A DNA stretch of 56,784 bases, from positions 1 through 56,784 of the forward strand of contig CAAFXO010000037.1 in the NCBI GenBank assembly GCA_900766975.1. Direction: 5' to 3'. Source of the stretch: Bacteroidales bacterium. GTDB lineage: Bacteria > Bacteroidota > Bacteroidia > Bacteroidales > Muribaculaceae. The notes under the pieces were generated by a model that was given only the letters and a program-made list of their open reading frames with translations, was not told the DNA's origin and did no database searches. Each line of letters starts with the position of its first letter. The stretch's first letter is position 1. This document shows, one piece after another, positions 42,332 through 51,807 of this stretch. The translations under genes were made by a program, and so were the position numbers.

Positions 42332-44536
42332 ATGGACTGTAAAGCAGATATTTTGTCTCTCTCCGAGTGCCGTGAACTGATCTCTCTTGCTATGTCGGTT
42401 CGCGAGATCCTCTCTTCGTTGCTCTCTGCCGAGGAGTTTGCACGTCTATCCGAGCAGTTGACCGGCGCTCTCCGCTCCGATCTCCCTGCTCACGACGCCA
42501 AGGGGCTATCTTACGCTCTGATGACTCTCCGCACTGCCTCTACATTTGCCGAGATGGTTGACCCCGACCGCAATATTCTCCTTTCGATCTTGGTCGGTCC
42601 ACTGATCTCGCTCGGCATTATACCGGTGGAGCAAGTGCGTCGCGATTGGGGCGATGATATCGCCGACCTATACCTCGGCATCGAGAATGTGTCGCGCTTC
42701 AGCGCCCGTAATAGTGCCACCAACCAGGAAAATTTCCGCGGGCTCGTTATCTCGCTCGCTCATGATATACGTGTCATCATCATCATGATAGTGCGTTCGC
42801 TCGTGCTTATGCGCTCCATCAATCTTCACCCCGATGATACATGGGTGCGCAATGTCGCTTTCGAGGCTAATTGCCTCTATGCGCAGCTTGCCCACCGCCT
42901 CGGCCTCTATAAGATCAAGGGTGAACTGGAAGACCTCTCGCTCAAGTATACCAACCGCGAGATTTATACCCAGATCGCCCATAAGCTGAACGCTACCAAG
43001 CGCTCGCGTGAGGCATATATCAAGTCCTTCATCGACCCGGTGAAGACTGCCCTCGAGAAGGCCGGGCTCAAGTTCGATATCAAGGGTCGCACCAAGTCTA
43101 TCTCTTCTATATGGAATAAAATGCGTAAGCAGAAGGTCGACCTCCCGGGCATCTACGACCTCTTCGCTATCCGTGTCATCCTCGATTCAGCTCCCGAGAA
43201 GGAGAAGAGCGATTGCTGGCTCGCCTATTCCATCGTGGCGGATATGTATACCGCCAACCCTGCCCGTATGCGCGACTGGATCTCTATCCCCAAAAGCAAT
43301 GGCTATGAGTCGCTACATGCCACCGTTATGGGCCCCGAAAATAAGTGGGTCGAGGTCCAGTTCCGTACTCGTCGCATGGACCTCGTCGCCGAAAAGGGCC
43401 TCGCCGCTCACTGGAGATATAAGGGAGGTAAGTCGGATGGTACCGACCTCTGGATGAACAATATCCGTGATATCCTCGAAAGTGCCGACGCCGGTCCAAT
43501 GCAACTGATGAAGAATATTCAGATGGATCCCTTCGGCAAGGAGGTCTTCGCATTCACTCCCAAGGGTGACCTCTTCCGCCTCTCCGGAGGAGCTACCGTG
43601 CTCGATTTCGCTTTCCATATCCATACCAACGTCGGCGCTCGCTGCATCGGCGCTATCGTCAATGGCCAAAACCGTAAACTCAATTACAAGATCCAGAATG
43701 GCGATACCGTCGAAATCCTGACATCCGTCAACCAGACCCCTCGCCAGGAATGGCTCAATATCGTTACTTCACCTCGCGCTCGAAATAAAATCAAACAGAA
43801 ACTGAATGAGGAGAAGCAGCATATCGCCGACCTCGGCAAGGAGGCCCTCCTCCGGCGTGCCAAGAACCGTAAGATCGATATCGACGAGGCTATCTTGATG
43901 AAACTTATCAAGAAGTTGGGGTATAAGTTTGCTCTCGATTTCTTCGCCGACCTCGGCAACGAAAAACTCGATGTCGGCAAAATCCTCAATTCTTACGTCG
44001 ACTCGACGGCAACTCCCGGTGAAACGGAACATATCTCGGCTGAGGAGTTCGAAATTCGTAACGATGATCCCGAACACTCCAAGCATGACGATGTGCTCGT
44101 GATAGGGGAGAAGTCGCTCAATGGCTTGAGCTATAAGTTCGCCAAGTGCTGCAATCCTATCTACGGCGATGATGTCTTCGGTTTCATCTCCAGCGATGGC
44201 GTCGTGAAGATCCATAAGAACAATTGTCCCAACGCCGAACATATCAAGCAGCGCTATCCCTACCGCGTAATCCGCGCCGACTGGAGCGGCAAGACCGGTA
44301 CGATTCTCCCCGCCACTCTCCGTGTTGTCGGCAATGACGATATCGGCATCGTCTCCAACATCACTTCGATCATCTCACATGAGGCGGGTGCCGCCCTCCG
44401 CAGCATTTCTATCGATTCCCACGACGGTATCTTCCAAGGTTTCCTCGTGATTGGTGTCTCCGACAATCGTCAACTCACCACCCTGATGAAGAAAATCAAA
44501 ACCGTCAAGGGCGTCAAAGATGTAACGCGTCTATAA
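42332..44536 (+). CDS. relA: RelA-type (p)ppGpp synthetase with degenerate hydrolase domain
   Basis: A long RSH protein. The frame is open from 42254, but the ATG at 42332 (MDCKADILSLSEC) is the likelier start, giving 734 residues. The N-terminal HD region lacks the HD and ED residues of working hydrolases; where HDxxED is expected the sequence is ILVGPLISLGIIPVEQVRRD. The synthetase domain is intact: KVDLPGIYDLFAIRVIL, PKSNGYESLHATV and VEVQFRTRRMD. TGS (EVFAFTPKGDLFRL), a conserved-cysteine region (YKFAKCCNPIYGDDV) and ACT follow. It should therefore make, but not break, (p)ppGpp. Its TAA stop is the first three bases of repeat copy 4. A small lipoprotein gene follows after 58 bases. Confidence 0.9.
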   Translation: MDCKADILSLSECRELISLAMSVREILSSLLSAEEFARLSEQLTGALRSDLPAHDAKGLSYALMTLRTASTFAEMVDPDRNILLSILVGPLISLGIIPVEQVRRDWGDDIADLYLGIENVSRFSARNSATNQENFRGLVISLAHDIRVIIIMIVRSLVLMRSINLHPDDTWVRNVAFEANCLYAQLAHRLGLYKIKGELEDLSLKYTNREIYTQIAHKLNATKRSREAYIKSFIDPVKTALEKAGLKFDIKGRTKSISSIWNKMRKQKVDLPGIYDLFAIRVILDSAPEKEKSDCWLAYSIVADMYTANPARMRDWISIPKSNGYESLHATVMGPENKWVEVQFRTRRMDLVAEKGLAAHWRYKGGKSDGTDLWMNNIRDILESADAGPMQLMKNIQMDPFGKEVFAFTPKGDLFRLSGGATVLDFAFHIHTNVGARCIGAIVNGQNRKLNYKIQNGDTVEILTSVNQTPRQEWLNIVTSPRARNKIKQKLNEEKQHIADLGKEALLRRAKNRKIDIDEAILMKLIKKLGYKFALDFFADLGNEKLDVGKILNSYVDSTATPGETEHISAEEFEIRNDDPEHSKHDDVLVIGEKSLNGLSYKFAKCCNPIYGDDVFGFISSDGVVKIHKNNCPNAEHIKQRYPYRVIRADWSGKTGTILPATLRVVGNDDIGIVSNITSIISHEAGAALRSISIDSHDGIFQGFLVIGVSDNRQLTTLMKKIKTVKGVKDVTRL

Positions 44537-44549
44537 GAACGCGCTCTAA
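44534..44549 (+). repeat. dispersed repeat, copy 4, overlapping the relA stop
   Basis: TAAGAACGCGCTCTAA, one G fewer than the 17 bp form. Its first TAA is the relA stop codon. Confidence 0.85.
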
Positions 44550-44593
44550 ACCCTATACAGTATCCTTTAAAACTCGCTCTTAACCCCTGACCA

Positions 44594-45349
44594 ATGAAAA
44601 CAAAATCAATTCTCCTCTTCTCTCTCTCCATTTCTCTCCTCTCTCTTCTCTCTCTCTCCCTCGCTTCGTGTGCTTCGGGCAATAAGGATGGCGAGAAGGC
44701 AAAGGCTGATTATCAGCAGTTGCTCCAAGATTCCATCAAGTCTATTCAGACTGAGATCGAGTCTGCCAATCAGCGCCTTGAGTCGCTCCGCGATTCGATC
44801 GATCAGTCGCTCCTCAATTTCACTACGGTAGCCAACCCTCGTGAAGTCGGCAGCTATATCATCCTCACCTCCGCGCAAAAAAGATACCCCCTCTCTGCCA
44901 CCGGCATCGCCGCGCGCCTTGATGAGTCGGGTGTATTCCAAATCATCGCTGCCCTCTCTGGCAAGGCGTTCAATCAGATCGCCGTTTCTGCCGCCGGCCA
45001 ATGCATCGAGTCTGATGTCGTGCCGAGAGACCAGGGGCTTAATTACCAAACCGACCAACTCACCACCGTGATGTTCTCCGGTCGCGTCACCGACTCCATC
45101 GCCGCTCTCATCACATCAGCCCCCGACGAGGTCACTCTCTCTTATCGCCATGCTCGCGAGGTGAAGAGCATGAAACTATCCCCCGCCGACAAGGAGATGA
45201 TCTCCCGCACTTATCAGCTGTATAAGCAGAGATGTCAGCTCTCTCTCTTGGAGCACAAGATCCCACTTCTCCACCAGAAGATCAACCTGATCCGTGTCCA
45301 CCTCGACAACAAGGAATTAGCCCCTTCCGATTCCACCCAATCAAATTAA
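44594..45349 (+). CDS. small lipoprotein of unknown function after relA
   Basis: A 251-residue protein whose signal ends LSLASC (Cys at about residue 26), hence a lipoprotein. Residues 35-75 (KADYQQLLQDSIKSIQTEIES, ANQRLESLRDSIDQSLLNF) form a probable coiled coil; a second is near the C-terminus (EHKIPLLHQKINLIRVHLD). The middle part is a beta-rich domain that I do not recognise. It follows relA by 58 bases and may be read from the same transcript, though the repeat in between could separate them. A REP-like element and a terminator follow. Confidence 0.75.
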   Translation: MKTKSILLFSLSISLLSLLSLSLASCASGNKDGEKAKADYQQLLQDSIKSIQTEIESANQRLESLRDSIDQSLLNFTTVANPREVGSYIILTSAQKRYPLSATGIAARLDESGVFQIIAALSGKAFNQIAVSAAGQCIESDVVPRDQGLNYQTDQLTTVMFSGRVTDSIAALITSAPDEVTLSYRHAREVKSMKLSPADKEMISRTYQLYKQRCQLSLLEHKIPLLHQKINLIRVHLDNKELAPSDSTQSN

Positions 45350-45363
45350 TATGATTGGGTAAA

Positions 45364-45460
45364 CGCCCTGAAGGGGCATCCTGCCCATAGCCCGGGGCAA
45401 AGCGAAGCGACACCCTGGGTTATAACGAATAAATACGCAATCGCCCTGAAAGGGCAAAAG
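45364..45460. repeat. REP-like Bacteroidota intergenic element
   Basis: CGCCCTGAAGGGGCATC begins it and CGCCCTGAAAGGGCAAAAG ends it. Between lie CATAGCCCGGGGCAAAGCGA and CACCCTGGGTTATAACGAAT. Each block is a small palindrome (GCCCTGAAAGGGC). Sequences of this pattern are widespread in Bacteroidota intergenic DNA. Only one copy is in the window. Confidence 0.7.
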
Positions 45461-45487
45461 CTCTATAATTCAGTATGATACAATAAT

Positions 45488-45527
45488 TAAAAGAGGATAC
45501 ATCGGCATGCCGATATATCCTCTTTTA
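45488..45527. terminator. bidirectional terminator between the lipoprotein and kbl
   Basis: TAAAAGAGGATA and TATCCTCTTTTA form a long stem with an inner ATCGGCATGCCGAT palindrome. A and T runs lie on both sides. Confidence 0.85.
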
Positions 45528-45548
45528 TATTGTATAATCGTGTAGATC

Positions 45549-46748
45549 TTATTTGATCACATTCAGACGCTTGCCCACTGCGATGAAGGCGGCGATTGCC
45601 TTGTCGAGTTGCTCGCGGGTGTGTGCTGCCGACAACTGTACGCGGATGCGGGCCTGATCTTTCGGCACGACAGGATAGTAGAAGCCTGTCACATAGATAC
45701 CCTCTTTCTGCATCTCGGCGGCAAAGTCTTGCGAGAGCTTCGCATCGTAGAGCATCACAGCGCATATTGCAGACTGGGTAGGCTTGATGTCGAATCCGGC
45801 TTCGAGCATGCGAGTGCGGAAGTATTCCACATTCTCCATCAAGCGGGTGTGGATATCATCGCTCTCACCCAGCATCTTGAACATCTCGATGCTTGCACCC
45901 ACGATCGAGGGGGCTACCGAGTTGGAGAAAAGATAGGGTCGTGAACGCTGTCTCAGCATGTCGATGATCTCCTTCGGACCGGTGGTGAAACCACCCATCG
46001 CACCGCCAAATGATTTGCCCAATGTGCCGGTGAAGATGTCGATACGGCCATAGCAGTTATATTGCTCTGCCACGCCATGTCCTGTCTTACCCACTACGCC
46101 GGCGGAGTGGCTCTCGTCCACCATCACCAAGGCGTCATATTTCTCTGCCAAGTCGCAGATTTTGTCCATCGGTGCTACATTGCCATCCATCGAGAAGACT
46201 CCATCGGTGGCGATGATGCGATAACGGCAAGCTTGAGCCTCCTGAAGACAACGCTCTAAGTCTGCCATGTCAGCATTCTTATAGCGGAATCTCTTTGCTT
46301 TGCAGAGTCGCACGCCGTCGATGATCGATGCATGGTTCAAGGCATCGCTGATGATGGCATCCTCTTCGGTGAAAAGGGGCTCGAAGAGTCCGCCGTTTGC
46401 ATCAAAGCAGGCTGCATAGAGGATTGTGTCTTCGGTCTTGAAGTAGTCGCTGATGGCTCGCTCCAATTCTTTGTGCATATCCTGTGTGCCACAGATAAAT
46501 CTTACCGATGACATGCCATAACCACGAGCATCCATTGCTCGCTTCGCCGCCTCGATAAGTCGACTGTTGTCTGCCAATCCAAGATAGTTGTTGGCACAGA
46601 AGTTCAACACTTCGCCTCGCTTGCCGTTAGCCTCGACTTCGATGTCGCTGCTCTGGGGAGTTACGATGATTCGCTCGTTTTTGTAGAGCCCTGCATCCTT
46701 GATGTCTTGCAGTTCTTTCTCAAGATGTGTCTTAAAATTCTTATACAT
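45549..46748 (-). CDS. kbl: 2-amino-3-ketobutyrate CoA ligase (glycine C-acetyltransferase)
   Basis: A 399-residue PLP enzyme of the alpha-oxoamine synthase family. It splits 2-amino-3-ketobutyrate with CoA into glycine and acetyl-CoA in the cytoplasm. NNYLGLADNSRLIEAA, MVDESHSAGVVGKTGHG and TGTLGKSFGGAMGGFT (the Lys binds PLP) are family signatures. HASIIDGVRL and the N-terminal YKNFKTHLEKEL match KBL better than KAPA or ALA synthase. It is divergent from the threonine dehydrogenase gene across 190 bases, the expected pair for threonine breakdown. Its -7 box is probably 46798-46805 (minus). Confidence 0.93.
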   Translation of the reverse strand: MYKNFKTHLEKELQDIKDAGLYKNERIIVTPQSSDIEVEANGKRGEVLNFCANNYLGLADNSRLIEAAKRAMDARGYGMSSVRFICGTQDMHKELERAISDYFKTEDTILYAACFDANGGLFEPLFTEEDAIISDALNHASIIDGVRLCKAKRFRYKNADMADLERCLQEAQACRYRIIATDGVFSMDGNVAPMDKICDLAEKYDALVMVDESHSAGVVGKTGHGVAEQYNCYGRIDIFTGTLGKSFGGAMGGFTTGPKEIIDMLRQRSRPYLFSNSVAPSIVGASIEMFKMLGESDDIHTRLMENVEYFRTRMLEAGFDIKPTQSAICAVMLYDAKLSQDFAAEMQKEGIYVTGFYYPVVPKDQARIRVQLSAAHTREQLDKAIAAFIAVGKRLNVIK

Positions 46749-46797
46749 GATATTAGTATTTTGCGGATAGTCCTTGAACTATCCCTTTATTTTTTCA

Positions 46798-46805
46798 CAA
46801 AATTA
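46798..46805 (-). promoter_or_regulatory. -7 element for kbl
   Basis: TAATTTTG on the minus strand, matching TAnnTTTG, 50 bases before the ATG. No clear -33. Confidence 0.45.
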
Positions 46806-46848
46806 ATAAAAGTTGGCTGAGTTTTATACATTTCTCAGCATTTTTTTT

Positions 46849-46856
46849 TATTTTTG
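46849..46856 (+). promoter_or_regulatory. -7 element for the threonine dehydrogenase gene
   Basis: TATTTTTG, matching TAnnTTTG, 82 bases before the ATG. No clear -33. Confidence 0.4.
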
Positions 46857-46938
46857 TGGCGGATTTTTTAATCAACTATCCCCTTCTCCCCTCCGGAGAG
46901 GTGATTATTTGGTAATTTCCTTAAATTTATACCTGATA

Positions 46939-47901
46939 ATGAAGAATATACTTGTAATCGGAGGCACCGGTCAGATCGGCTCCGAGTTGATCATGAAACT
47001 TCGTGGCATCTATGGCAACGATCATGTAGTGTGTGGCTATATCAATGGCGCCGAACCTAAGGGCATCCTCCTCGAGAGCGGTCCCGCTGAGGTCGTCGAC
47101 ATCACCAATGCCGAGCAGATCGCCGCTGCCGTGGATAAGTATCATGTCGATACTATCTACAATCTTGCAGCTCTCCTCTCGGCCGTGGCTGAAGCCCGTC
47201 CCCAACTCGCTTGGAAGATCGGCGTCGGTGGTCTCTACAACACCCTCGAGGTGGCTCGCGAGAAGAAGTGCGCCCTCTTTACCCCCAGTTCTATCGGATC
47301 ATTCGGCCCCTCCACTCCCCATGTCAAGACTCCACAAGACACTATCCAACGCCCCGAAACCATCTATGGCGTTACTAAGGTGAGCGGTGAGCTCCTCAGC
47401 GATTATTATGCTCGCCGTTTCGACGTCGACACTCGCTCGGTCCGCTTCCCCGGTCTCATCTCTTACACCACTCCTCCCGGTGGCGGTACTACCGACTATG
47501 CCGTGGATATCTATTATTCCGCTGTCAAAGGGGAAAAGTTCCATTGCCCCCTCAAGCCCGGTACTTTCATGGATATGATGTATATGCCCGACGCGCTCCG
47601 CGCTGCCATCGAAATCATGGAGGCTGACCCCGCGCGTCTCAAACATCGAAATTCTTTCAATATCGCCTCGATGAGCTTCGACCCCGAGATCATCTACAAC
47701 AAGATCCGCGAGTATGTACCCGATTTCCAAATGGACTTTGAACTCGATCCGCTCCGTCAGATGATCGCCGATTCGTGGCCCGATTCACTCGACGATACTT
47801 GCGCTCGCGAGGAGTGGGACTGGAAGCCTGAGTTCGACCTCGATGCCATGACTCAAGACATGCTCCTTAACCTCCGCAAGAAATTCAATATCTCCAAGTA
47901 A
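46939..47901 (+). CDS. SDR-type L-threonine 3-dehydrogenase
   Basis: About 320 residues of the extended short-chain dehydrogenase family (UDP-glucose epimerase-like threonine dehydrogenases). It oxidises threonine to 2-amino-3-ketobutyrate with NAD+. The frame is open from 46813, but the ATG at 46939 (MKNILVIGGTGQIGSELIMK) puts the NAD loop at its normal place. SSIGSFGPSTP and YGVTKVSGEL hold the catalytic Ser/Thr, Tyr and Lys; VRFPGLISYTTPPGGGTTDY is typical of this type. The divergent kbl supports the role. A strong terminator follows. Confidence 0.92.
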   Translation: MKNILVIGGTGQIGSELIMKLRGIYGNDHVVCGYINGAEPKGILLESGPAEVVDITNAEQIAAAVDKYHVDTIYNLAALLSAVAEARPQLAWKIGVGGLYNTLEVAREKKCALFTPSSIGSFGPSTPHVKTPQDTIQRPETIYGVTKVSGELLSDYYARRFDVDTRSVRFPGLISYTTPPGGGTTDYAVDIYYSAVKGEKFHCPLKPGTFMDMMYMPDALRAAIEIMEADPARLKHRNSFNIASMSFDPEIIYNKIREYVPDFQMDFELDPLRQMIADSWPDSLDDTCAREEWDWKPEFDLDAMTQDMLLNLRKKFNISK

Positions 47902-47912
47902 TTAAAGCAATA

Positions 47913-47946
47913 AAGAAGCCTTCTCTTCGCGAGAAGGCTTCTTTTG
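47913..47946 (+). terminator. terminator of the threonine dehydrogenase gene
   Basis: AAGAAGCCTTCTC (47913-47925) pairs perfectly with GAGAAGGCTTCTT (47931-47943), followed by TTT. Confidence 0.9.
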
Positions 47947-48045
47947 TCTTAAGAGCGTGATGAAACTTATCGTGATGAAGAGCACATGCTTCATGTTGTC
48001 TTCTTTGCGATGCTTGTAAGAGCGCCCGGAAGATGAAAAACATGG

Positions 48046-48074
48046 TTGTTACTCCCCTCTGATTGTTACTCCCC
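48046..48074. repeat. short direct repeat just after the porin-like gene
   Basis: TTGTTACTCCCC occurs at 48046-48057 and 48063-48074, period 17, ending one base before the minus-strand stop at 48076. Confidence 0.8.
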
Positions 48075-48075
48075 A

Positions 48076-50118
48076 TCAGTCGGTGAAGTCTATCGAGAGC
48101 CCTAACCGAAATTGGTGAGGATCGATAGGGTAGTGTGGCAGGGAGAAATATCCCTTGGAAAACCATCCCTGATTCACATGTGAGTACATCAGAAATGCCC
48201 TCACTTTATATAGTTTGAAGTTAAGATAGACGTTAGATAGTATGAAGTTGCCCACATCTTCGCCGCCACCTCCTCGCTGACGGAAGGTCATCGTGGCGGG
48301 CTGATAGTCCAACCCCCAGTAGCGCGTGTAGTAGTCGCAGTCTACTCCCACCTGCACGGTCAGCGCCTTGAAGGCTTTGAAGTATAGGTACATATTGCTG
48401 TATACCGCCAGTTTGGGCAGGGGTATCACTTCCGAGTTCGATGAGGTCTGATAGGTCACTCGATTGTCCCAGTTCCATATTCCGAAACTCAGTTTCTGAT
48501 CGATCGAGGCAGAGAATACTTGCACACTCCCTCCATGTTGCTGCGGCAGACTCTCTGTGTTGAAGTATACCTGATTCTGTACATTCTCGACACCCACCCT
48601 CAATTCAGTCTTCGACCAGGGGATATAGAGCCTACCCTCTGCCCGGAAGCTGCGGATCTTGCCGAAGTCGTTGTTCCAAATGAAGTGGTTGCCTACATAG
48701 TGTTGCATCATGTAGTTGGGCTCGACGTTGCGGAAGAATCCATGTGCCGACACTCTTACCGTGTCTTTCCCCAAGCGGAAGCGTGTCTCTATGTCGCCGC
48801 TGATATCGATATCGCCCAGCACATCGCCCGACAATCCGAATTTAGCATCTGCCGCATAGCGGATGATGCTACCCTTGGTCTTCGCCAAGCGCCCTCCGAC
48901 CCATAGTCGATGGCGTGTCTCCCCAAGTCCCGCTTCATACCCTGACGGTAGCGGTGTCAACCCCGTCGGAGCTTCTCCCTCTTCTGTCGGATCTGACGGT
49001 CGGTCTGCCATACCCTCTATGTCATAACTATATTTGTCAATCTCGTAGGTGGCATACACCCCGAGACCGAATTTCGCCCATTTCTGAAAACCCTCCACCA
49101 TCTCGACACCTACCGTGTTGGCTATCGACCAGTAGCGGTTGTGCTCGCGGGTCTCATTGGCGGTGAAGTAGGTGTTCTCCCAGAAACTCTGTGCCTCCGA
49201 GGCGTTGGCATCCAAGAAGAGTCGATGGTAGTTCTTCCAGTCGAAGGTGTAGATGATTTTCGTCACCGGTACATATTCCTGCTTCTGCACCGTGTCGCCC
49301 TCTTGGGTGATATCCCTCCAAAATCCAAGCTTGTAGACATGGTTCATATATAATTCCGACCCTACCAGTCGATTGTGGGTAGCCGATAGACGTGTCGGTA
49401 TGCTCTTGGGGTCGATCTTCGTTACTCCTCCCTGCAGTTGCGCCGGGTCGGTGATGTAGAGGTCGTCGGTGATGCCTCCATTCTCTTTGTTCAGATGGTT
49501 GTAGTGATTGTAGAAGGCTTGAACTTCGTAGCGCGATCCGGTGTAGTATCCCGATACGCCAAACCCTATCCCTTTCGCCGACTGGGCATCATACGAGGCT
49601 TTCGTGTAGGGATAGTCCAACCATGCCCCGACTCCGATCTTGCGATTCACATTCCCCGCAAAGGTTGCCTTCAGATGGTCGGTGCGTGTCTCCGTTCCGG
49701 TCCCCCATTTGTAGATCAACTGCGTGTAGGGGATGTAGACGTTATAGAATTTCTGCTTCTCGAAGGTCGGTACCCAGTGGCTTATCGCATTCTCAAAGTA
49801 GAAGGGACGGTTCTGCTCCCGGTTGAAGTAGATCATGTCGATGCCGGGCCCGGTGAATTGCCCCGTCGATGCCCAAGCATCTGATTGTAAGGCGGTCACA
49901 AATTCACGGTGATAGTCGCGGAGCACCGTGTCCATCGTGCTCTCTATCCTGTCGCCAAGCGGATAACTCAGTGTCCAGGCACTCCCCGGAGGGTAGACCT
50001 TTTTCTCTTTCTTTTCCGTTTTTTTCGCTCCGGGTTGCGCATAGCCAACGGTCGCTGTTAACACAACGACCGTCAGCATTATCAGTGTTCTTAGTATGTT
50101 TCTTCTATGTTGTTTCAA
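48076..50118 (-). CDS. putative outer-membrane porin
   Basis: A 680-residue exported protein; signal peptide ends VGYAQP. The rest is rich in alternating aromatic and polar strands ending in aromatics (GVSGYYTGSRYEVQAFYNHY, WRDITQEGDTVQ, FNLGRGG-like turns) and the protein ends RLGLSIDFTD, a beta-barrel closing strand. This fits the large putative porin family of Bacteroidota. A region rich in Lys/Glu after the signal (GAKKTEKKEKK) is periplasmic. Substrate is unknown. It is the last gene before a gap of 145 bases to the DUF4301 gene; a TAAATTTG box lies 29 bases before its ATG. Confidence 0.8.
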   Translation of the reverse strand: MKQHRRNILRTLIMLTVVVLTATVGYAQPGAKKTEKKEKKVYPPGSAWTLSYPLGDRIESTMDTVLRDYHREFVTALQSDAWASTGQFTGPGIDMIYFNREQNRPFYFENAISHWVPTFEKQKFYNVYIPYTQLIYKWGTGTETRTDHLKATFAGNVNRKIGVGAWLDYPYTKASYDAQSAKGIGFGVSGYYTGSRYEVQAFYNHYNHLNKENGGITDDLYITDPAQLQGGVTKIDPKSIPTRLSATHNRLVGSELYMNHVYKLGFWRDITQEGDTVQKQEYVPVTKIIYTFDWKNYHRLFLDANASEAQSFWENTYFTANETREHNRYWSIANTVGVEMVEGFQKWAKFGLGVYATYEIDKYSYDIEGMADRPSDPTEEGEAPTGLTPLPSGYEAGLGETRHRLWVGGRLAKTKGSIIRYAADAKFGLSGDVLGDIDISGDIETRFRLGKDTVRVSAHGFFRNVEPNYMMQHYVGNHFIWNNDFGKIRSFRAEGRLYIPWSKTELRVGVENVQNQVYFNTESLPQQHGGSVQVFSASIDQKLSFGIWNWDNRVTYQTSSNSEVIPLPKLAVYSNMYLYFKAFKALTVQVGVDCDYYTRYWGLDYQPATMTFRQRGGGGEDVGNFILSNVYLNFKLYKVRAFLMYSHVNQGWFSKGYFSLPHYPIDPHQFRLGLSIDFTD

Positions 50119-50146
50119 GGATCTGCATTTCTATATTCAAAATGCA

Positions 50147-50154
50147 AATTTACA
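50147..50154 (-). promoter_or_regulatory. -7 element for the porin-like gene
   Basis: TAAATTTG on the minus strand, matching TAnnTTTG. No clear -33. Confidence 0.45.
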
Positions 50155-50262
50155 ATTTTTTTGCGATTTATTATCCCTTGAACCATATTTTATCATCCCT
50201 TTGCGCTTCTATGACCATTTTTGTCCTCTGCGCAGTGGGTATCTTTCTAAGTCGAGGCGCTC

Positions 50263-51807
50263 TTAGCCCTCCACATTCACAGGAAGTGGCTGATGCGCCG
50301 GGCGAAGCAGGTCGTTGACCGTCTTCACCGGATTGAAGGTCTGTGCCGGAACTTCCACGAAGATCGTGTTCCAGTCAGACATCGCTCCATTCCAGAGTCC
50401 CGGCAATTCGAGTGCCTTAATCTCTACTCCTTCGCGACTCTTCTGCGAGATGAATCCTGTCGCTTTGTCTACATAGCGACGAAGATCATATTTCTCCCCT
50501 TTGTGGTCGGTCACCGATACCGCCAGGTCCACAGGATTGAAGTGTGTAGCCTCTTGAAGCATCTTCTCTGCCTCGGCATCGTTGTGGTCGATCTGGGTCG
50601 ATTCCAAAATCTGAGGACTCACTGTGCCGTCGCTGTTGTATACCATGAAGGGTCCTCCGCCCGGTTCTCCTTCGTTGCGCACCATGCCGCAGACACGCAG
50701 CGGTCGGTGGAGCTTGCCATAGGCATAGTCGCATTTGCTCTCCAAGGTCGTTCCCTCCACTCCTTTGCTGTGGATGCTCAGCACGTCGTTCATGAAGGCC
50801 AAGATCTCTTCGATCTTCACTTCGTCGACTTTACCCCCTTCCAAGTCGGCACAGTATTGGTCGATGCGCTGTTTCACTGCCACCAAGGTGCCGCCGAGCA
50901 CTTTCTTGTATTGGATCGTCGCTCCGCGATGCGTGTCGGGAACTACGTTGTCGATGTTCTTGATAAAGATTACGTCGGAGTCTAAGTCATTGAGATTCTC
51001 GATCAGGGCACCATGGCCGCCGGGTCGGAAGAAGAGTTCTCCCTTCTCGCGATAGGGTGTGCCGTCAAGATTCGATGCCACTGTATCGGTCGAGGATTTC
51101 TGTAGACTGTAGCTGATCTCGTAGCCTACTCCATATTCATGTCCAAGGTGAGCTGATACCTCTTCGACCTTCTCTTTGGCGAGCTCCAAGTGGTCGGCGG
51201 AGACGGTGAAGTGTACTTTAACTTTCTTGTCTTTGCCCGCTGCATATTGTGCTCCCTCTGCCAAATGCTCTTCGAGTGCCGTGCGAGTGTCGCCCATGAT
51301 CTTGTGGAATTGAAGTAGTGCCTTCGGCAGATATCCATAGCGCATCCCTTCGTCGCCGATCAGCGCCGATACCACCTCTTTGTAGCGACCCTCTTCCATC
51401 AGACTGCACACACTCTTGCCATACAGACGCATCACTGTCTGATTGAGTGTCGGAAAGAAGGCAAATTCTTCGATCTTACCGAAAAATTCCTGCATGAAGG
51501 GGGTGTCGGGTGTACTGCTCTCTCCATTGACGAAGGAGAAGAGATTCTTGAACATGCGGGATGCAGCTCCACTCGCCGGCACCATCTTCATGACCCGACC
51601 TCCGTTCTGTAGAAATTTCTCCCAGTTGACGATGGCCCCATATTCCATCTCGGGTGTCAGGCGGGTGATGCCGTTGTCTATCGTGGCTGCCCCCTCCAAT
51701 TTTAAGTAGGGAAAGCCCTCTTTTAGCATCCTTAACTGCTCTGTCAACTGCTCTTCGCTGATACCTTTGCGGCGAAGCTGTTCTCTGTCGTTTGCTCCTA
51801 TTTCCAT
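50263..51807 (-). CDS. DUF4301 protein, nucleotidyltransferase-like
   Basis: A 514-residue cytoplasmic protein of the Bacteroidota family DUF4301. MVPASGAASRMFKNLF (residues 74-89) takes the place of the glycine-rich GGxGTRMG loop of sugar nucleotidyltransferases. FRPGGHGALIENLNDLDSDV and IFIKNIDNVVPD are like the substrate blocks of UDP-sugar pyrophosphorylases (PGGHG; NxDN). A role in making a nucleotide sugar is plausible but unproven. The C-terminal ~100 residues are family-specific. It precedes the porin-like gene and follows tilS, all on the minus strand. Confidence 0.82.
   Translation of the reverse strand: MEIGANDREQLRRKGISEEQLTEQLRMLKEGFPYLKLEGAATIDNGITRLTPEMEYGAIVNWEKFLQNGGRVMKMVPASGAASRMFKNLFSFVNGESSTPDTPFMQEFFGKIEEFAFFPTLNQTVMRLYGKSVCSLMEEGRYKEVVSALIGDEGMRYGYLPKALLQFHKIMGDTRTALEEHLAEGAQYAAGKDKKVKVHFTVSADHLELAKEKVEEVSAHLGHEYGVGYEISYSLQKSSTDTVASNLDGTPYREKGELFFRPGGHGALIENLNDLDSDVIFIKNIDNVVPDTHRGATIQYKKVLGGTLVAVKQRIDQYCADLEGGKVDEVKIEEILAFMNDVLSIHSKGVEGTTLESKCDYAYGKLHRPLRVCGMVRNEGEPGGGPFMVYNSDGTVSPQILESTQIDHNDAEAEKMLQEATHFNPVDLAVSVTDHKGEKYDLRRYVDKATGFISQKSREGVEIKALELPGLWNGAMSDWNTIFVEVPAQTFNPVKTVNDLLRPAHQPLPVNVEG

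Noticed and set aside
47945..48030. TTAAGAGCG and TAAGAGCGC fragments resembling the dispersed repeat
   Set aside because: Similarity is limited to 8-9 bases and may be chance.
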